From NCBI RefSeq assembly GCF_003255815.1, contig NC_037681.1, positions 86,621,194 to 86,685,193 of the forward strand: a DNA stretch of 64,000 bases, given 5' to 3'. This document shows, in pieces, positions 10,601 to 22,446 of the stretch. Position numbers and translations under genes: made by a program. The DNA comes from Theropithecus gelada (lineage: Eukaryota; Chordata; Mammalia; Primates; Cercopithecidae). Position 1 is the stretch's first letter; every line of letters begins with the position of its first letter. Below the pieces are notes generated by a model. It saw only the letters and a program-made list of their open reading frames with translations, ran no database searches and had not been told where the DNA came from.

Positions 10601-11964
10601 TTCAAGTTGCAAGAGTGGAACAAGTTGCACTCTGATTAGCCTCAGAGTGCGGGCTCAGTTCTAAGAAAAACTTTAGAGTGGGAGCGGGGAGAACAAAGAG
10701 CAAGGTGGGCAAGGCCATGGAGCTGGCTTTCCATGGAGGTCAAAGTTCTGCTCAATCCAGCCCCTTAAGTGGTGCTGGCCCACCCCACTGCACACTACAA
10801 GGAGCACAGTCATATCTGCTCAATCCACCTGGTGTTTCCAGCTTCAACCTAGACTCTGCCCTTTTCTGTGCTCCTTGATCTCATCTTCTCTAGATACTTC
10901 TAATCCCTTAGCTTCAAGCTCCAGCTTCGAGGCTTGCTTTCTCTCTAAATTGCTTGGACATGATTTTCTGGCTCTGACCCATAGCACTCCCCCTTGGACC
11001 CGATGTGGCATTTCACCCTCTGCTCTGGCATCCCAGGACCAAGGTCTTGCCTGTCACAAAGCCCCTACTGACTCATACCCTCAGAGTGGCTGGCTAACCG
11101 GGTGATAGGATTTTAGGGAAAAGCCACAATGAGCCAATCAGTACTCCATCTCTAAATTTCCTCCCTTAACATATAGCTTTCACAATAGCTCCCAGAAATA
11201 TTTTCTGCTTTTATTTAAAATTCAGAGGCCCGTGGATACGGTCATTTAAGTTTCTAGCATGTATAGTATGTGCAAAAGAATTTGAAATAAATTTTTTTTG
11301 GGAGGAAGAAGATAGATCTTGTGGCTGGTGGGATTCAGTTTTGGAGAAAGGCTCTACTGCAGTGCAGATAAAAACTGGAAAGATGAGTGCCACCCATACT
11401 GTAGAAGGGGTAGACTCTAGGGGGTATCTGTTGTTTTTGCCACCCAATATCCATTCACCTTTCTTCCGGTAATCTGATTCTTCTCTTTGGAACCACTGTT
11501 CCAACAACTTCAGCCTATAAAGTCCTAGTGGTGTTGAGTCAACCACTGACTTTAGGAGGGCACATATGAGTCAGGTTGGCCAGTAATACATCCTATCCCT
11601 GGCCACTGAGATGGTTCAGGGAGTGTCAAGCCCAAGACTTTCATTCAAACTTACAAGGAAAATAACTGTCCCTTTTCTCCTATGTTTGTGGTTATGAGAG
11701 TTTTAGCCTGGAGAGGGCCACCCTGCTGGAAGGGGGTCCTGGGAATGAAGTCCACGTAGGTGAGAACACACACCAGGGATATGTGGATGAATGGACTCAA
11801 CAGCCCTTGCGGAATAAAGCCAGGTGTGCTTTCTATATTTCTACTAAGATCTTTTTTTTTTTTTTGGTATTTTTTTCTTACTCCAGTTTCAGTTATTTTT
11901 TTTTGGTCATTTTGCAACCAAAGCTGCCCTGACTAACATAGCACTAGGGGAAGCATCTCTGGGT

Positions 11965-12110
11965 TTGATCGAGGTTAGAAGGTGTGAGCTTAAACCCCAC
12001 CTATGTCACTCATCAGCCATGTATTTAGCTTCCCAGAGTCTTGGTTTCCTTATCTGTAGAACTCAGTGAATAATGTCTATACTGCAGTGTAGTATACGTT
12101 ACAACATTCT
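11965..12110 (+). repeat. MIR SINE fragment
   Basis: TTTAGCTTCCCAGAGTCTTGG and TTTCCTTATCTGTAGAACTC follow the sense MIR core (TTTCCTCATCTGTAAAAT). Confidence 0.55.
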
Positions 12111-12408
12111 TGGTAGTAAGCCGCTGAAATGACTCTGGTTAACTTAAACAGAAAAGGGCTTCATTGGAGGGATATCAGGTAATTCACAGAACTGAGGAGA
12201 GGCTGGAACCAGGCTTGCAAAATGGGCAGAGACCAAGAGGAGCTGAGCAGCCAGAACCTCGGCTAAAATGCAGCTAGGACCTGCTACCTCTCCATGCACC
12301 CCCGGAAGATACACATGGCTCATAGGTCATTCCTCTTGGTGTTACTTGCTCCATATTCAAAGCTTGCCTGGGGCTGCATATCCTGTTGGGCAGAAGGTAG
12401 ACAGTTCC

Positions 12409-12704
12409 TTTTTTTTTTTTTTTTTTTGAAGCAGAGTCCACTCTGTTGCCCAGGTTGGAATGCAGTGGTGCAATCACGGCTCACTCTAGCCTGTGCTTCC
12501 TGGGCCTAAGTGATACTCCTACCTCAGCCTCCCAAGTAGCTGGAACTACAGGGGCATACCACCACGCCTGGGTAATTTTTGTAGAAATGAGGTTTCACTA
12601 TGTTGCCTAGGCTGGTCTTGAACTCCCGGGCTCAAGCGACCTCCCAGCCTTGGCCTCCTAAAGTGTTGGGATTACAGGACAGAAGTGAGCCACTGTGCCC
12701 AGCC
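12409..12704 (-). mobile_element. AluJ-like element
   Basis: Antisense Alu starting with a T19 run (12409-12427), then GCAGAGTCCACTCTGTTGCCC, both arms, and ending at the complement of GGCTGGGC near 12704. Many differences from AluY/S suggest the old J class. AGTTCC at the left and AGTTTC at the right hint at an eroded target duplication. Confidence 0.93.
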
Positions 12705-12994
12705 AGTTTCTTTACAAGGTTTGGCTATTGAGCAACCCAGCATAATGACAAAAGTTCACAACAAAAGAGCTGCTGTGAGAATTGTCTGAAGTCATGGCTG
12801 TAAAAGCCTGCCGTAGTGTTCCATCAAGGCTAGTTTCTCTTTCCCTTCCTCATGTTTCTGATCAGGGCTGACCCTACTGATCTCTGTCTTCAGAGAACCA
12901 ACCCTGCCCAAGCCCCAGATCTAACAGGCTACACGAGGCTGGACAGAATTTTTCCTCCCCTGTACACTAAGACATTTAATGACTTTTCCTCTTA

Positions 12995-13306
12995 CTGGAT
13001 ATCTCTTCATTCTGTCAAGTTTTCCCAACTTTCCTTTGCTGTTTGTAGTGAGAACTACTCCTTTAGACTGTTAGATTCTTGAGGACATAGTTAGCATCTA
13101 TTGCATCATCTCCCTAAAAGTGCTTAGGTTATATTCTAACACATGCTAGCTGCCTTTTGGATCAATGTTTACTGATTGGTCCAAAATTAGAACTGGCTGT
13201 TTGACCATTTCAGGAAGACTGTGGATGGGTTGTATTTCTTGTGCCAATACCTGTGCCTGGCATATATAAGTATCTAATACGTATTTGTTGAATGAATGGG
13301 TGGATG
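12995..13306 (+). repeat. L2 LINE 3' end
   Basis: TTAGATTCTTGAGGACATAG and later GTGCCTGGCATATATAAG, ATTTGTTGAATGAATGGG follow the L2 3'UTR, which ends in TTGTTGAATGAATGA. The left boundary is uncertain. Confidence 0.55.
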
Positions 13307-13370
13307 GTATATAGTAGGTGGCCTCTAGTACCATGCTACAGAAATATTGAATATAGCTGCAGCAACATTG

Positions 13371-13476
13371 CTCTAAGACTGCTGCTCATTCTTGTAAGTG
13401 GGTCCTTGTGCTATGACACTTGATAACCATCTCACTCATTGCCACCAGATCAATGTAAATGATAATAGTGGGTGGC
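13371..13476 (+). repeat. Unnamed dispersed repeat, copy A
   Basis: About 105 bases from CTCTAAGACTGCTG through CCACCAGATCAATGTAAATG to AATAGTGGGTGGC. It aligns at roughly 70% with 16417-16526, same orientation, 3.05 kb away. I do not recognise the family. It could be an ancient mammalian repeat or a local duplication. Confidence 0.55.
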
Positions 13477-13926
13477 TTACTGAGTGCTGCCTAATCTCAC
13501 GTAAAAGGCAGAGGTGTGCACTGGGGAGTTGAATGCCTCATTATATGGTGTACAGGTGGGCTAGGCAGTCATTCCAACAATAGGCATCTAGGAAGACCTA
13601 TTATGTACTGGGTACTGATATACAAAGATGACAGAAATGTAGCCTGTGCGTTTGAGGAACTCGGAGGCTAGTGGGCTCACAAAGTCTGGCTTCTTAGATG
13701 CTCAGAAATGAGTCCTTACCAAAGATTGTATCCTTGGGAAGCATAAATAAAAGGTGGAAAGATTTTGGAGAAAAGATTTCTAAACATTTGTTTTCTATAA
13801 TTCAGGCTTACTCAGTATAGTCTTCCTTGTTTCCTGACATCTCCAATATCTCTCAAGATAGCTTATTATCAAAGTTCTAGGACTTAATCTTGCCCAAGTC
13901 TTTTTGCTACCACAAATTGATAATTC

Positions 13927-14108
13927 TGTGTATGCATATGTGTGTATCTGTATATGTGTGTGTGCATGCATGTGCATGCCTGCATGTGTGTAGGTGTACA
14001 TGCATATGTGTGCATACATACATATATGTGAACACATAAGTGCATGCATATGTTTGCATGTATGTGTGTATACATGCATGCACGTGTATATGCATATGTG
14101 TGTGTGCT
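13927..14108. repeat. Degenerate (TG/CATG)n alternating tract
   Basis: About 180 bases of almost unbroken purine-pyrimidine alternation mixing TGTG, TGCATG and TATG steps. It is degenerate, not a pure microsatellite. The complement is open in several frames and would encode His/Thr/Cys/Tyr-rich peptides, a composition artefact. Confidence 0.9.
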
Positions 14109-15490
14109 TGCCCATGTTCATGTGTGGAAATGATGAGTACAATGACAGAAGGGTGGAAACCAGAGCTAGATGAAAGAGAGAGTAGGAATGATGTGTAACT
14201 TAGCTCTTTCTTTCTTAACTCATCATCAGTGACCCTGTTAATGTTTTGTCTGTTTAATGAATTGGTGTTAGTTAATTACTAGGGCCATTAAATGTTCAAG
14301 AACCTCCAGTTCTTTTTATTCCATGAATTCCTAGTGCCTGGAGGTGGCACAGCCAGGCAGACAGGGATGAAAGGAGATTTGTTCCCAACTGGCTTCCCTT
14401 CTGCAGTCTCTGGCCAGCCTTTAATGATGAACATTTACAGCCTCCTTTGAGGGCTGCCCATTCATTAAAGGAGTTAATGCAGTTTCCTCTATGGTGACTT
14501 TGGGAGGAAATTAATTCTCCCCCAGTGCCTAGTTCAGTGCCCCAGGCTTAGAAGATGCTCAATAACACATTGCTCATCACTGCTGCTCATCTGCCCTGTG
14601 CAAGAGCTTTGGAACTTGGCCTTCTGCTCGGTGAATTTTCCATTCTTAGTGTTTCTCCCAAATGCACTCAATTGTTCCACAATCCCACAAAGGTCATATG
14701 GTCGGTGCACCAGGCATGTAATTTGCTGATCTCGTGATTAGACATGCACACAAAACTCAGTGCTATTCTAATGAACTCTGCAGTTGGCCTTTGGATTGTT
14801 TCTCCCTCAACAAATCTCCTAGGCACATGTCAATGGAATTAGTCTTCTGATCACTCTGACCTGCTGCACACTATTGTTGAATACTTTTAGTCTGTAGTAC
14901 TTCCTTGGTTGTGGGCAGCCCAGGTTTCTGTGATCAGGGCCACATACCTTGGTTCTGGGTGCCTTCCTTGGGTCGACAATCCCCAGGTGAGAGGGGCCTC
15001 ACACTTAGTCTCAATGTGCTTTGGATGTAGAAGTTTTGGGAAGATTTCTGGGTTATTTCTTTCTCTGATTTTATTCTTTTGTTGTCTTGGCAACTGGAAT
15101 AATAGTCTTAAGTGTCTGTGTTTGTATATTCTTTGGAGAATATTTTATCACAAATCTTTTCCAAGAATGCCTATCTCATGATGCATTGATTATTCCTTAG
15201 TGTCTTCCTTTTCTTTTTCTGTATATGCTTGTTTTCCACAGTTGGGAGAAATAAATGTTTGTATGATGTAAACAGCCTCTAGGTTGAGGATTAGGAGTGC
15301 TCAGTTAGCACTTTACCTCTCTGGCCTTCAGTTTTCCAGATTAAATGGACCAGATGATTTCTTTAAGCCCTGAACTGCCACGACCCTAAGCCAGAATTAG
15401 GTAAGAATGTGCCATTACTTGCTGAGATCCTCGCAAGAATCTTCTGCATTATGCATGGGAATTTTCCGATTCTTCACTCTTCATTGACTG

Positions 15491-16035
15491 GAATTTTTTT
15501 TTTTTTTTTTTTTTGCTGAAATATGTTACTTCATTTACCTCAGTCCTCAGTATTTTGTGGAAGGGGTAAATGCTGCCGTGTAAACACATGATACTGGCAG
15601 AAGGCTGGTGCTGCCTCAAGCCAGTGTTTTACTGTGGTTGGAGTAAATGTCATAGAGGTTTCTTCTTGAAACCTCTTCTGTTCTTCTTGAACAGAACAGA
15701 TCTTGAACAGATCTCTTGTGCTTTCCCCTTTCCTTCTACAGTTGGTACCCCTTATCCCCTCTTTGTCATTTATCAACTTGAGGGCTTCAGGGAAAAACTT
15801 CAGACATCCACGAGGAAGTGAATCCTCATAGAGGGCTGCCCTGGAGGCTCCTGGGAGGGTGGAGCGTCCAAATGGATTGGCTTGGAATCCCTGACACCCA
15901 ACTACAGATGCTTCCTTCAATGTTGACTTTGGAGCCATTTGATTCTGCTTGTGTGTGATGGTTGGGGAGGGATCTTTGGTGCCTGTGGCAGGATGGCTTC
16001 TCCTTTGCCATACCAGGTACACATTTCAAAGCCAG
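15491..16035 (-). pseudogene. Possible retrocopy with a 160-codon open frame
   Basis: A T run of about 22 bases at 15491-15513, a poly-A tail if read on the minus strand, sits beside a 160-codon minus-strand ORF (16022 to 15540). This is the longest open frame here not explained by L1 or another repeat. The predicted protein is hydrophilic with no signal peptide, membrane segment or domain I recognise. The stop lies 26 bases from the A tail and there is no AATAAA, so a standard mRNA 3' end is not evident. Possible target repeats (TGACTGGAAT on the left, GAACTGAAAT near 16034) are imperfect. It may be a retrocopy of an unrecognised transcript or a chance ORF beside a poly-A insertion. Confidence 0.3.
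15655..15712. repeat. Adjacent hairpins and short direct repeats
   Basis: GAGGTTT (15655-15661) pairs with AAACCTC (15669-15675), and TTCTGTTC (15676-15683) pairs with GAACAGAA (15689-15696). GAACAGATCT-like units follow in direct repetition. Confidence 0.8.
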
Positions 16036-16416
16036 AACTGAAATATCAGCTTCACTCAGGATAAATTTTCCTTACATCATTGGTCAGTAAAAGCAATATA
16101 CATTGCAATAAAGGAAGACAGCGTTTTTCCTTTATTGTAGCATTTAGGTAGAAAAGAGAAATACAAAATCATAATAGTGTATGATATGACTTTAAATGAC
16201 AAATGCATGCTTATCATTTAAAATGTAATAATATCACTGGCAATGACATACCACTTGTTAAAATGTTGAAGCACTTCTCTACTGGGTGGTAAAGAGCTGC
16301 TGCCTTACATTTCCTGTGTGGTCATGCTACCACAGCCTCTCTGGTCATTACCTCTGGGCCCCCAGGATGTCCTGATCATCCTGGCATAACAGGTGGCCTC
16401 CTGCAAGGCTGCTACA

Positions 16417-16526
16417 GCTCTGAGACTGCTGTTTGTTCCTGTAGATGGGTGCTCTGACTGTGCCACTTGTTAACTACAGTGTGCATTACCACTAGATCAA
16501 TGCAAATGAAAATAATAGTGATGGGC
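16417..16526 (+). repeat. Unnamed dispersed repeat, copy B
   Basis: Second copy of the repeat at 13371-13476, from CTCTGAGACTGCTG through CCACTAGATCAATGCAAATG to AATAGTGATGGGC. Same orientation, roughly 70% identity. Confidence 0.55.
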
Positions 16527-16639
16527 TCCCACTCTGTGTCTAGGACCGTTCTGTAAACTCTGGAGGGAAGTGGCCCTGTTTCCATTCTTAGGGCCAGACA
16601 CACACAAGCACTCGATAAACATTCTCTCAGCAGTCAATG

Positions 16640-16785
16640 ATCTCATGCGATTCCATCAGTGACATTTTAAGGCAGGTGTTTTAAATCCAGTTTTGTGATT
16701 ACTAAGAAGATGTCCTGAAGAATTCAAGTAACATGTCCTGAGTCCAGCTGAGAGGTGAAGGAGTGGATATTTCAACCCAGGAGTG
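16640..16785 (-). repeat. MIR SINE fragment
   Basis: AAGTAACATGTCCTGAGTCC and ATTTCAACCCAGG follow the antisense MIR core (AAGTAACTTGCCCAAGGTC...ATTCGAACCCAGG). Confidence 0.6.
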
Positions 16786-17539
16786 TCATGGCACGTTAAA
16801 AGACTTCACTCTTCTAGGGTGCTTGAGATGTTCTGAAACCTCACAGGTTCCTGCTAACTTGGATGGTCTGTGATTCCTGATATTGAAGGTAAATTGGTTT
16901 TATGTTCCCCAAGAAGGATGGGTGGGAGGAAGGGGACTGTGTATGTGAAATGGAGCAGGTGGGATGGGCTGTGGATCCAGGAAAAGGGGCTCCAAGATCA
17001 TCTTGAGAGATTAAAACACACATGCCCCCCACTACCAGACCCCATAAACCGAAAAGTCCTTCCCTATAGGAAGAGGAGAAAAAAAGACGAAATTATATGA
17101 GAGGAAACTATACATCAAGCATCATACCACCATACCTGCTCCCCCATTAGCCTTCTGTGAATATAGAGAAGGGAGCGTCAATTTTCCAGAGGTACTAATG
17201 GTTTCTAATTAAGGCAGAGACAGAGAACTAAGTGTTTAGAGGCCTTCTTTGCTATGTTAAATAAGGTCAGAGCAATTGGAGGAAGCTGCTCAGAACAGGG
17301 AGACTGGGTGTTCAAAAGCCAAGCCTCTCAAGCTTCTGAGTTTGTGTAGAGCCCCTTGGTAGCTTACCCTGGCTTCCTTGTATCATCAGAGTTGCATAGA
17401 GACAGAGAACACAAGCCTTGGGCTATGTTTTAGTAATTACAGTTAATAAAATTCATTAAGAGATTATAAATTAATGTCTAACAGTCTCATTTTAAAACTT
17501 GTGTGTTGATAGGCATAGATATTAGAAAAACTGTTAACC

Positions 17540-17642
17540 CATAATAATAGTCATCACTTATTTAACTCCTATACTGTCCTGGGCTTTAGATATTTTGGTC
17601 TCATTAATCTTCACAACACCTTTATGAGACAGTTATTTTGAT
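17540..17642 (-). repeat. MIR, segment 1 (split by MLT1 LTR)
   Basis: AATAATAGTCATCACTTATT, CATTAATCTTCACAACACC and TTTATGAGACAGTTATTTT match antisense MIR. The element resumes after 18040, so the LTR between them landed inside it. Confidence 0.7.
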
Positions 17643-18040
17643 TGTGGTAGTTTGGATCTCAATTCTTCACTCCCTCTGTGGATTTACAAAGGCTTCATCG
17701 GGGCAGAGTGCACTTTCCCCCGACTTGACTTGAGATTTGGTTATGTGATTGCTTTGTCCAATGGGATCTTAAGAGATGTGATTTGCCCAAGGCCTTTAGA
17801 TACGTTTGCACAGCCTGGCTTGCCCCTCTGTGCTCCCGCGGCTTGCCATGAGAAGAGCATCCCTGTGTTGCCACTGGTCCGAGAAGATCAACCCACAGCC
17901 TGGAGCTCAGCCCTGCTTACTGCAGCCAATCCCAGTGGACCTTCAACTACTGGCAAATCTGTGAGCAAGAGAATAACTGCTTTTTAAGAGACTGATATTT
18001 TTGAGATTATTTGTTGTGCAGCAAAAAAGGACAAACACAC
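17643..18040 (+). mobile_element. MLT1-type LTR (ERVL-MaLR), solitary
   Basis: The sequence begins TGTGGTAGTTTGGATC and contains CCAATGGGATCTTAAGAGATG, TGCCATGAGAAGAGCATCCC and TTTGTTGTGCAGCAAAAAAGG, a layout I recognise from MLT1 LTRs. It ends near GACAAACACA. There is no internal region, so it is a solo LTR. The 111-codon frame inside it (17652-17987) is not a gene. No target duplication was identified. Confidence 0.75.
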
Positions 18041-18150
18041 AATCCTAATCTCCAGCTGCACAAGCTGAGGTTCAAACAGGTTACATAGTTTGGCCAGAAT
18101 CACTGAAATATCACAGCACAGGCTGTATTCAAACCATGGGTCGTCTCATT
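18041..18150 (-). repeat. MIR, segment 2
   Basis: CACAAGCTGAGGTTCAAACAG, TTACATAGTTTGGCC and GTATTCAAACCATGG continue the antisense MIR interrupted at 17642. Confidence 0.65.
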
Positions 18151-21057
18151 TCAAAGCTACATTATTGTTTCGGGAAAAGCGTCCTGTATTGGAGCAAGCA
18201 TAAGGTTCAATATGATGAATATATTAAAAGTACCTCTCCAAGCCTTATACCATTAGGGGAGGGACAGGGCATTAGAGAATGGTTGCCAGAGAATCACCTC
18301 TCCTTCCAGGATGGGGCCCTTTAACATAGGAGTGAGAGAGCTTGCTAGAAATATTCCAGGATGTGGTGGCACCTAGCAACCCTGAACACCACCCAGTGTT
18401 ACCTGCTTCCCAGCCCCATTAATGATGATGCACCTCCTGGGCCATAACAGACTGAGCTTCAGCAAACCCCTTTCCTGAATGTTTAATATGCCAGAGGCTT
18501 ATTTAGATTCTACATGGGGAGCCTCATTTTTCTTTTATTAATTGTAATGAGAGTTATTTTTGTTGCCTTAAGTATAAAACATCCCTCTGGGGAGTTCTGG
18601 GCCCATTATAGACATGAAGAACCCAATCATCTTCTGTCCTTATAACAAGCCTAGGAGGGAGGCAAGACAGGAGCCACTTAATCGGAATTGTAATAGGAGA
18701 GGAAATTTCTGAAGGCTTTACAATGGAAAACTCTAAGGGAAACAAATTAAGAACTAAAACTTGGCTGCTGTTGTCAAATCAGCCCCACAGGGAAGAGCCC
18801 AGGACACACAGAGGAGAAAAGGGGAAGAGGAAAAGGAACTAAGATGAGAGAGAATAGTGGAGGGAAGGAGAGCCAGAAGGACAAAGGCAGGTTCTGAGAT
18901 CTGGAGACAAGCTCTGCTGGGTGGGCAATTACTTTCATGGCTTGCTAACAAGCTGCCCCATTCAGTTGATGCCACATATGTATATCTTTAGAGTTGTGGA
19001 CGCATCCCTGGGACAGACCCCAATTCAAAGGGATGATGAAAGCTGAAGAAACTTCCCTGTTGTGGAGCAGCCAGCCTTGCATTTGTATCCTCATACCAAG
19101 GGCAAATTTACTTTGGGAACTTCTTCCCCAATTACTTTCCTAATCAAACACTTTTACCTAAAGCATTCTAAATTAACTGCTTTCAGCCTGAATGCAATAA
19201 TTCTGTATTTCCTGATTTAATTTTGGCTAACATTCCATCTATGACTATCCTCTCCCAAGGACACACCAGGCAAAAATCTCCAAGAATAAAGATTGAATAA
19301 AGGGTTTTGCTGCCTATATGCTAGGTGAAGTTTCCTAAGACCTTCTTCTTCCACATTCCTGCCAGCAGTTCTGGGGCCATTTTACAGCCTCTTTCCTCTT
19401 TAGCAGAAAGCATTCATGAACCATTAATTCATGAAATCAATCCAATAATGGGCTTGTTCACAGGTTTGGGACAAAGCAAGGGTAGTTGAGAAGAAATTTT
19501 TGGTAGGCAAGAAGGCTGAGCTTGCTACCCAGGGTCCTAGCATGGCAATGTGGGAAATATCCCCCACGTGTGAAAACCCTTTCCATTATTAACCTGCACA
19601 GGATATTGAAGTGGAGCCCAGATGATTGTACAGTGAATCTCAAATAGTGGCTTTTAATTTTTCCAGAAACTATCAACCTGCTCAAACTACCTACCTCTTG
19701 CTGCAGCCTGTCTTACTTCCTGAAACTTCAGTCATAAATCCACAGTGACAGCTATCTTCTGAGTTTTCTTCAGATCTTTTCAGCACCCTCTGATTTGTAT
19801 AGGTTGGGGCTGTGAAATAAAATGCCATAATTTAAATTGGCCTGAGAAGCAATTTGAAGGGTCGTTTCTTGGCTTAGAGGCTCTGGGTGTGGGTGGACGT
19901 CTCTGTAAGAGAGCTGACTGAGGGGTCATCGCTGGAGAGCAGGGATGTCTACCTTGGTGACACAGCTGTTGACGTTAAGAGACCTTCAGACATTAGGCTG
20001 CTCTAAGCAAGTCTGAAAATAAGTCTTTGGCTCTCTCACAATCATTTTCTGTGCTCCCTTATGACTCCTTGATCCTGTTTTCCTCATGCCCTGAGCATTC
20101 AGGTTACACTCTGTGTCCATTTGGCCTATTTCCCCTTAAAGGCATCACATCCAGAATGGCTTGACTCCTCATTCCTCCATACTTCCATTGAAGCCCTGTC
20201 AATTATTTTAGTTAATTGTCTGCAAGGGAGGCTCCTAGCTCCCCCAGCCACACTTTGATTCCACCTCCAAGGAGGAAGAATTTGTGCATAGATGGTCAGG
20301 CTTGAAGGCATTCATTGGGTCTCATTTTCTAAGATATAGATTCTTATCTAGAATGGGGTAAATAAACCCATTTTGTGGCAACCACTCCCTTAGTCTTTCC
20401 AGATACAACTCCTTCCAAGGACCTAGAGGAACAAGGCAGGGGCTGTGTGGAGACTTGGCCATGCTTGGCGATGTGTAGACAGTCCTAGCCTCGTAGAATC
20501 TGTCTGTCTATTTCTCTCTCTCTTCCGCTGTGTTGCCTACTCTTTCTTTATAAGCTTTGCCCTTCAGGAGGCCAGAGGTAAGAAGTACCCTTTTTCCATG
20601 ATGAAAGAGGTAGTCCTCTTCCCACTTCCTTTAAAAAGCTAAGTGAAAGCTAAAGTAATGTTCAAGGGAAAACAAGCCACTTCAACCTTCTCAGTCTAGC
20701 AAAGAGGAGTTCTGACAGGCAGCAGAGCTAACTAAGGTTAGAGATCTACCTTATGGTTTGGGGCCAAAGCATCAGCTGCTAGCAAAGGATGAATGTTCTC
20801 GCCATTGTCCTCTGTGTGTATAGATTTCTAGACCACTTGTGGGGTGGTGTGGCTAGCTGAAACCAGGATTCTGAGCTCCTGGGCCTCTCGGAAGAAAGGT
20901 CTTAATTTTTGAAGATCAGATGGTTATGAGACCTGTTCATCTGTAGCTCCATCTCCTGACCTTCCCACGCTTATCTGAAGTAGGTATAAGAAATCCAGCA
21001 AACTTTTATAACTGCCTCAGGCTAAGACGTGAATGACTGAAAGTCTACCTCTCCAAG
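18151..21057. other. Single-copy stretch, no gene recognised
   Basis: About 2.9 kb without a repeat I can name and without a convincing ORF. Base composition is ordinary. Confidence 0.55.
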
Positions 21058-21059
21058 TA

Positions 21060-21402
21060 CAGGTTGGATATCCCTAGTTCAAAAATCTGAAATCTGAAAA
21101 TGTTTGAGCACTGACATGATGCCAATAGTATAAAATTCCATATCTGGCCTCATGTGATGGGTCACAGTCAAAACTTTGTTTCTTGCACAAAATTACTAAA
21201 AATAGTACATAAAATTACCTTTAGGCTATGTGCATAATGTATATGAAACCTAAATAAATTTCATGTTTAGATGTAGGTCCATCCCCAAGGTATCTCATTA
21301 TGTATATACGAAAATTCCCAAATATCCAAAAATCTGAAATTCAGTACACTTCTGGTCCCAGCAGAAGGAATAAGGAATCCTGGATAAGAAATACTCAACC
21401 AG
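21060..21402. mobile_element. Tigger/mariner-type DNA transposon remnant
   Basis: 343-base non-autonomous element with inverted termini: CAGGTTGGATATCCC at the left and GGATAAG...ACTCAACCAG at the right, flanked on both sides by TA (21058-21059, 21403-21404), the target duplication of Tc1/mariner transposons. Internal blocks such as AAAAATCTGAAATCTGAAA and CACTTCTGGTCCC are typical of the MER44/Tigger group. The subfamily is tentative. Confidence 0.75.
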
Positions 21403-21404
21403 TA

Positions 21405-22446
21405 TTTACATTTTAGGTGTCAAGAATTAACTCTAATGTCTTTCTCACAAAGATATTGTGAACTCTGCTGACATACTCCCGATCAACTGAATGATGAGCT
21501 TCCTGCTCTCTTGGATAGCATGTAAAAATAGGCACCCATGCAAAAACAAACACACCCACACAGCAAAGCATTCAGGGAGTTCATTTCTTTAGGTTTGCTC
21601 ACACCTGGCATAGCATCATGGGCAAAATTATTTAAGCATCTTAAGGGCATTAGTAATTCCCCGACAGCAGCGCAGAGGGTGATATGGTTGAACATATGTC
21701 ATATAATCAGATTTTTAAAATTTCAGCTCATCAATTGATGATGATAATATACTTGGGCATTGCCCATGTTGTTAACCTCAGCAATCAAAATAAAGTAATT
21801 ATACTAATTAGAAGCCTCTTAAAACCCAGCTCAGTGTCCTTGTGCATGAGAGGCAAGCTGTGCCACAGTCACTTCACAGAGCTCGGAGACCCCACAAAGG
21901 TCTTAGGAGCTCCTCATGGGGCCGGTAGCCACATTGTCAGGGAAAAGGAGAATTAGAGGTGAGTCTAGAGGGAGATGGATAAACCTTTCACTCAGAAATG
22001 GCCTTAGATGCTGGAAAGAGTTACAAGTGGCCGAATGGGCCTGATGGTCTGGAACCAGAGATTTAAGAAGCACCGAAGCCCGGTGAACTGTGACTGTCCC
22101 AAGCATTCTGGCAGACAAAGTCAGTCATCTACTTGAGTGGGATTGCTGACAAAGTATTAAAGGAGACCCAGTAGATGCACAGTTATTTGGATACCTTTCT
22201 ATTGGGAATTGAAGTGACCATATGCAGACCTGCAGGGTAACCACATTTTATTACCACGTATCTTGAGCTGACAGCCAGGCTAAGTGAGTAAAATGTGGTG
22301 AATCTGAAGGTGATCATGGTAAAGGGAAGCCTAGTTATTGAGTCAGAAATGGATATACTATCAGATGTGAGAGCTCAGATCTGGGAACAATGAATGAAAA
22401 AGTGGAGAAGGGTCGAGGGTATTGAACAGCTTGAAAAAAGGAATGA
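21405..22446. other. Single-copy stretch
   Basis: About 1 kb with no recognised repeat or gene. Confidence 0.5.

Larger units (their letters stand above)
9855..12408. other. Single-copy stretch with L2 and MIR relics
   Basis: No gene recognised. Contains L2 tails at 10133-10225 and 10540-10600, T-rich runs near 11850-11900, and a MIR at 11965-12110. Open frames are short and lack domains. Confidence 0.55.
13307..17539. other. Mostly single-copy stretch
   Basis: No confirmed gene. It contains the unnamed repeat pair, a purine-pyrimidine tract (13927-14108), a candidate non-coding conserved block (14200-14530), a possible retrocopy (15491-16035) and a MIR (16640-16785). Confidence 0.5.

Noticed and set aside
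13795..14142. 115-codon His/Thr/Cys-rich minus ORF and its shifted partners
   Set aside because: Direct translation of a TG/CATG simple-sequence tract, open in several frames at once.
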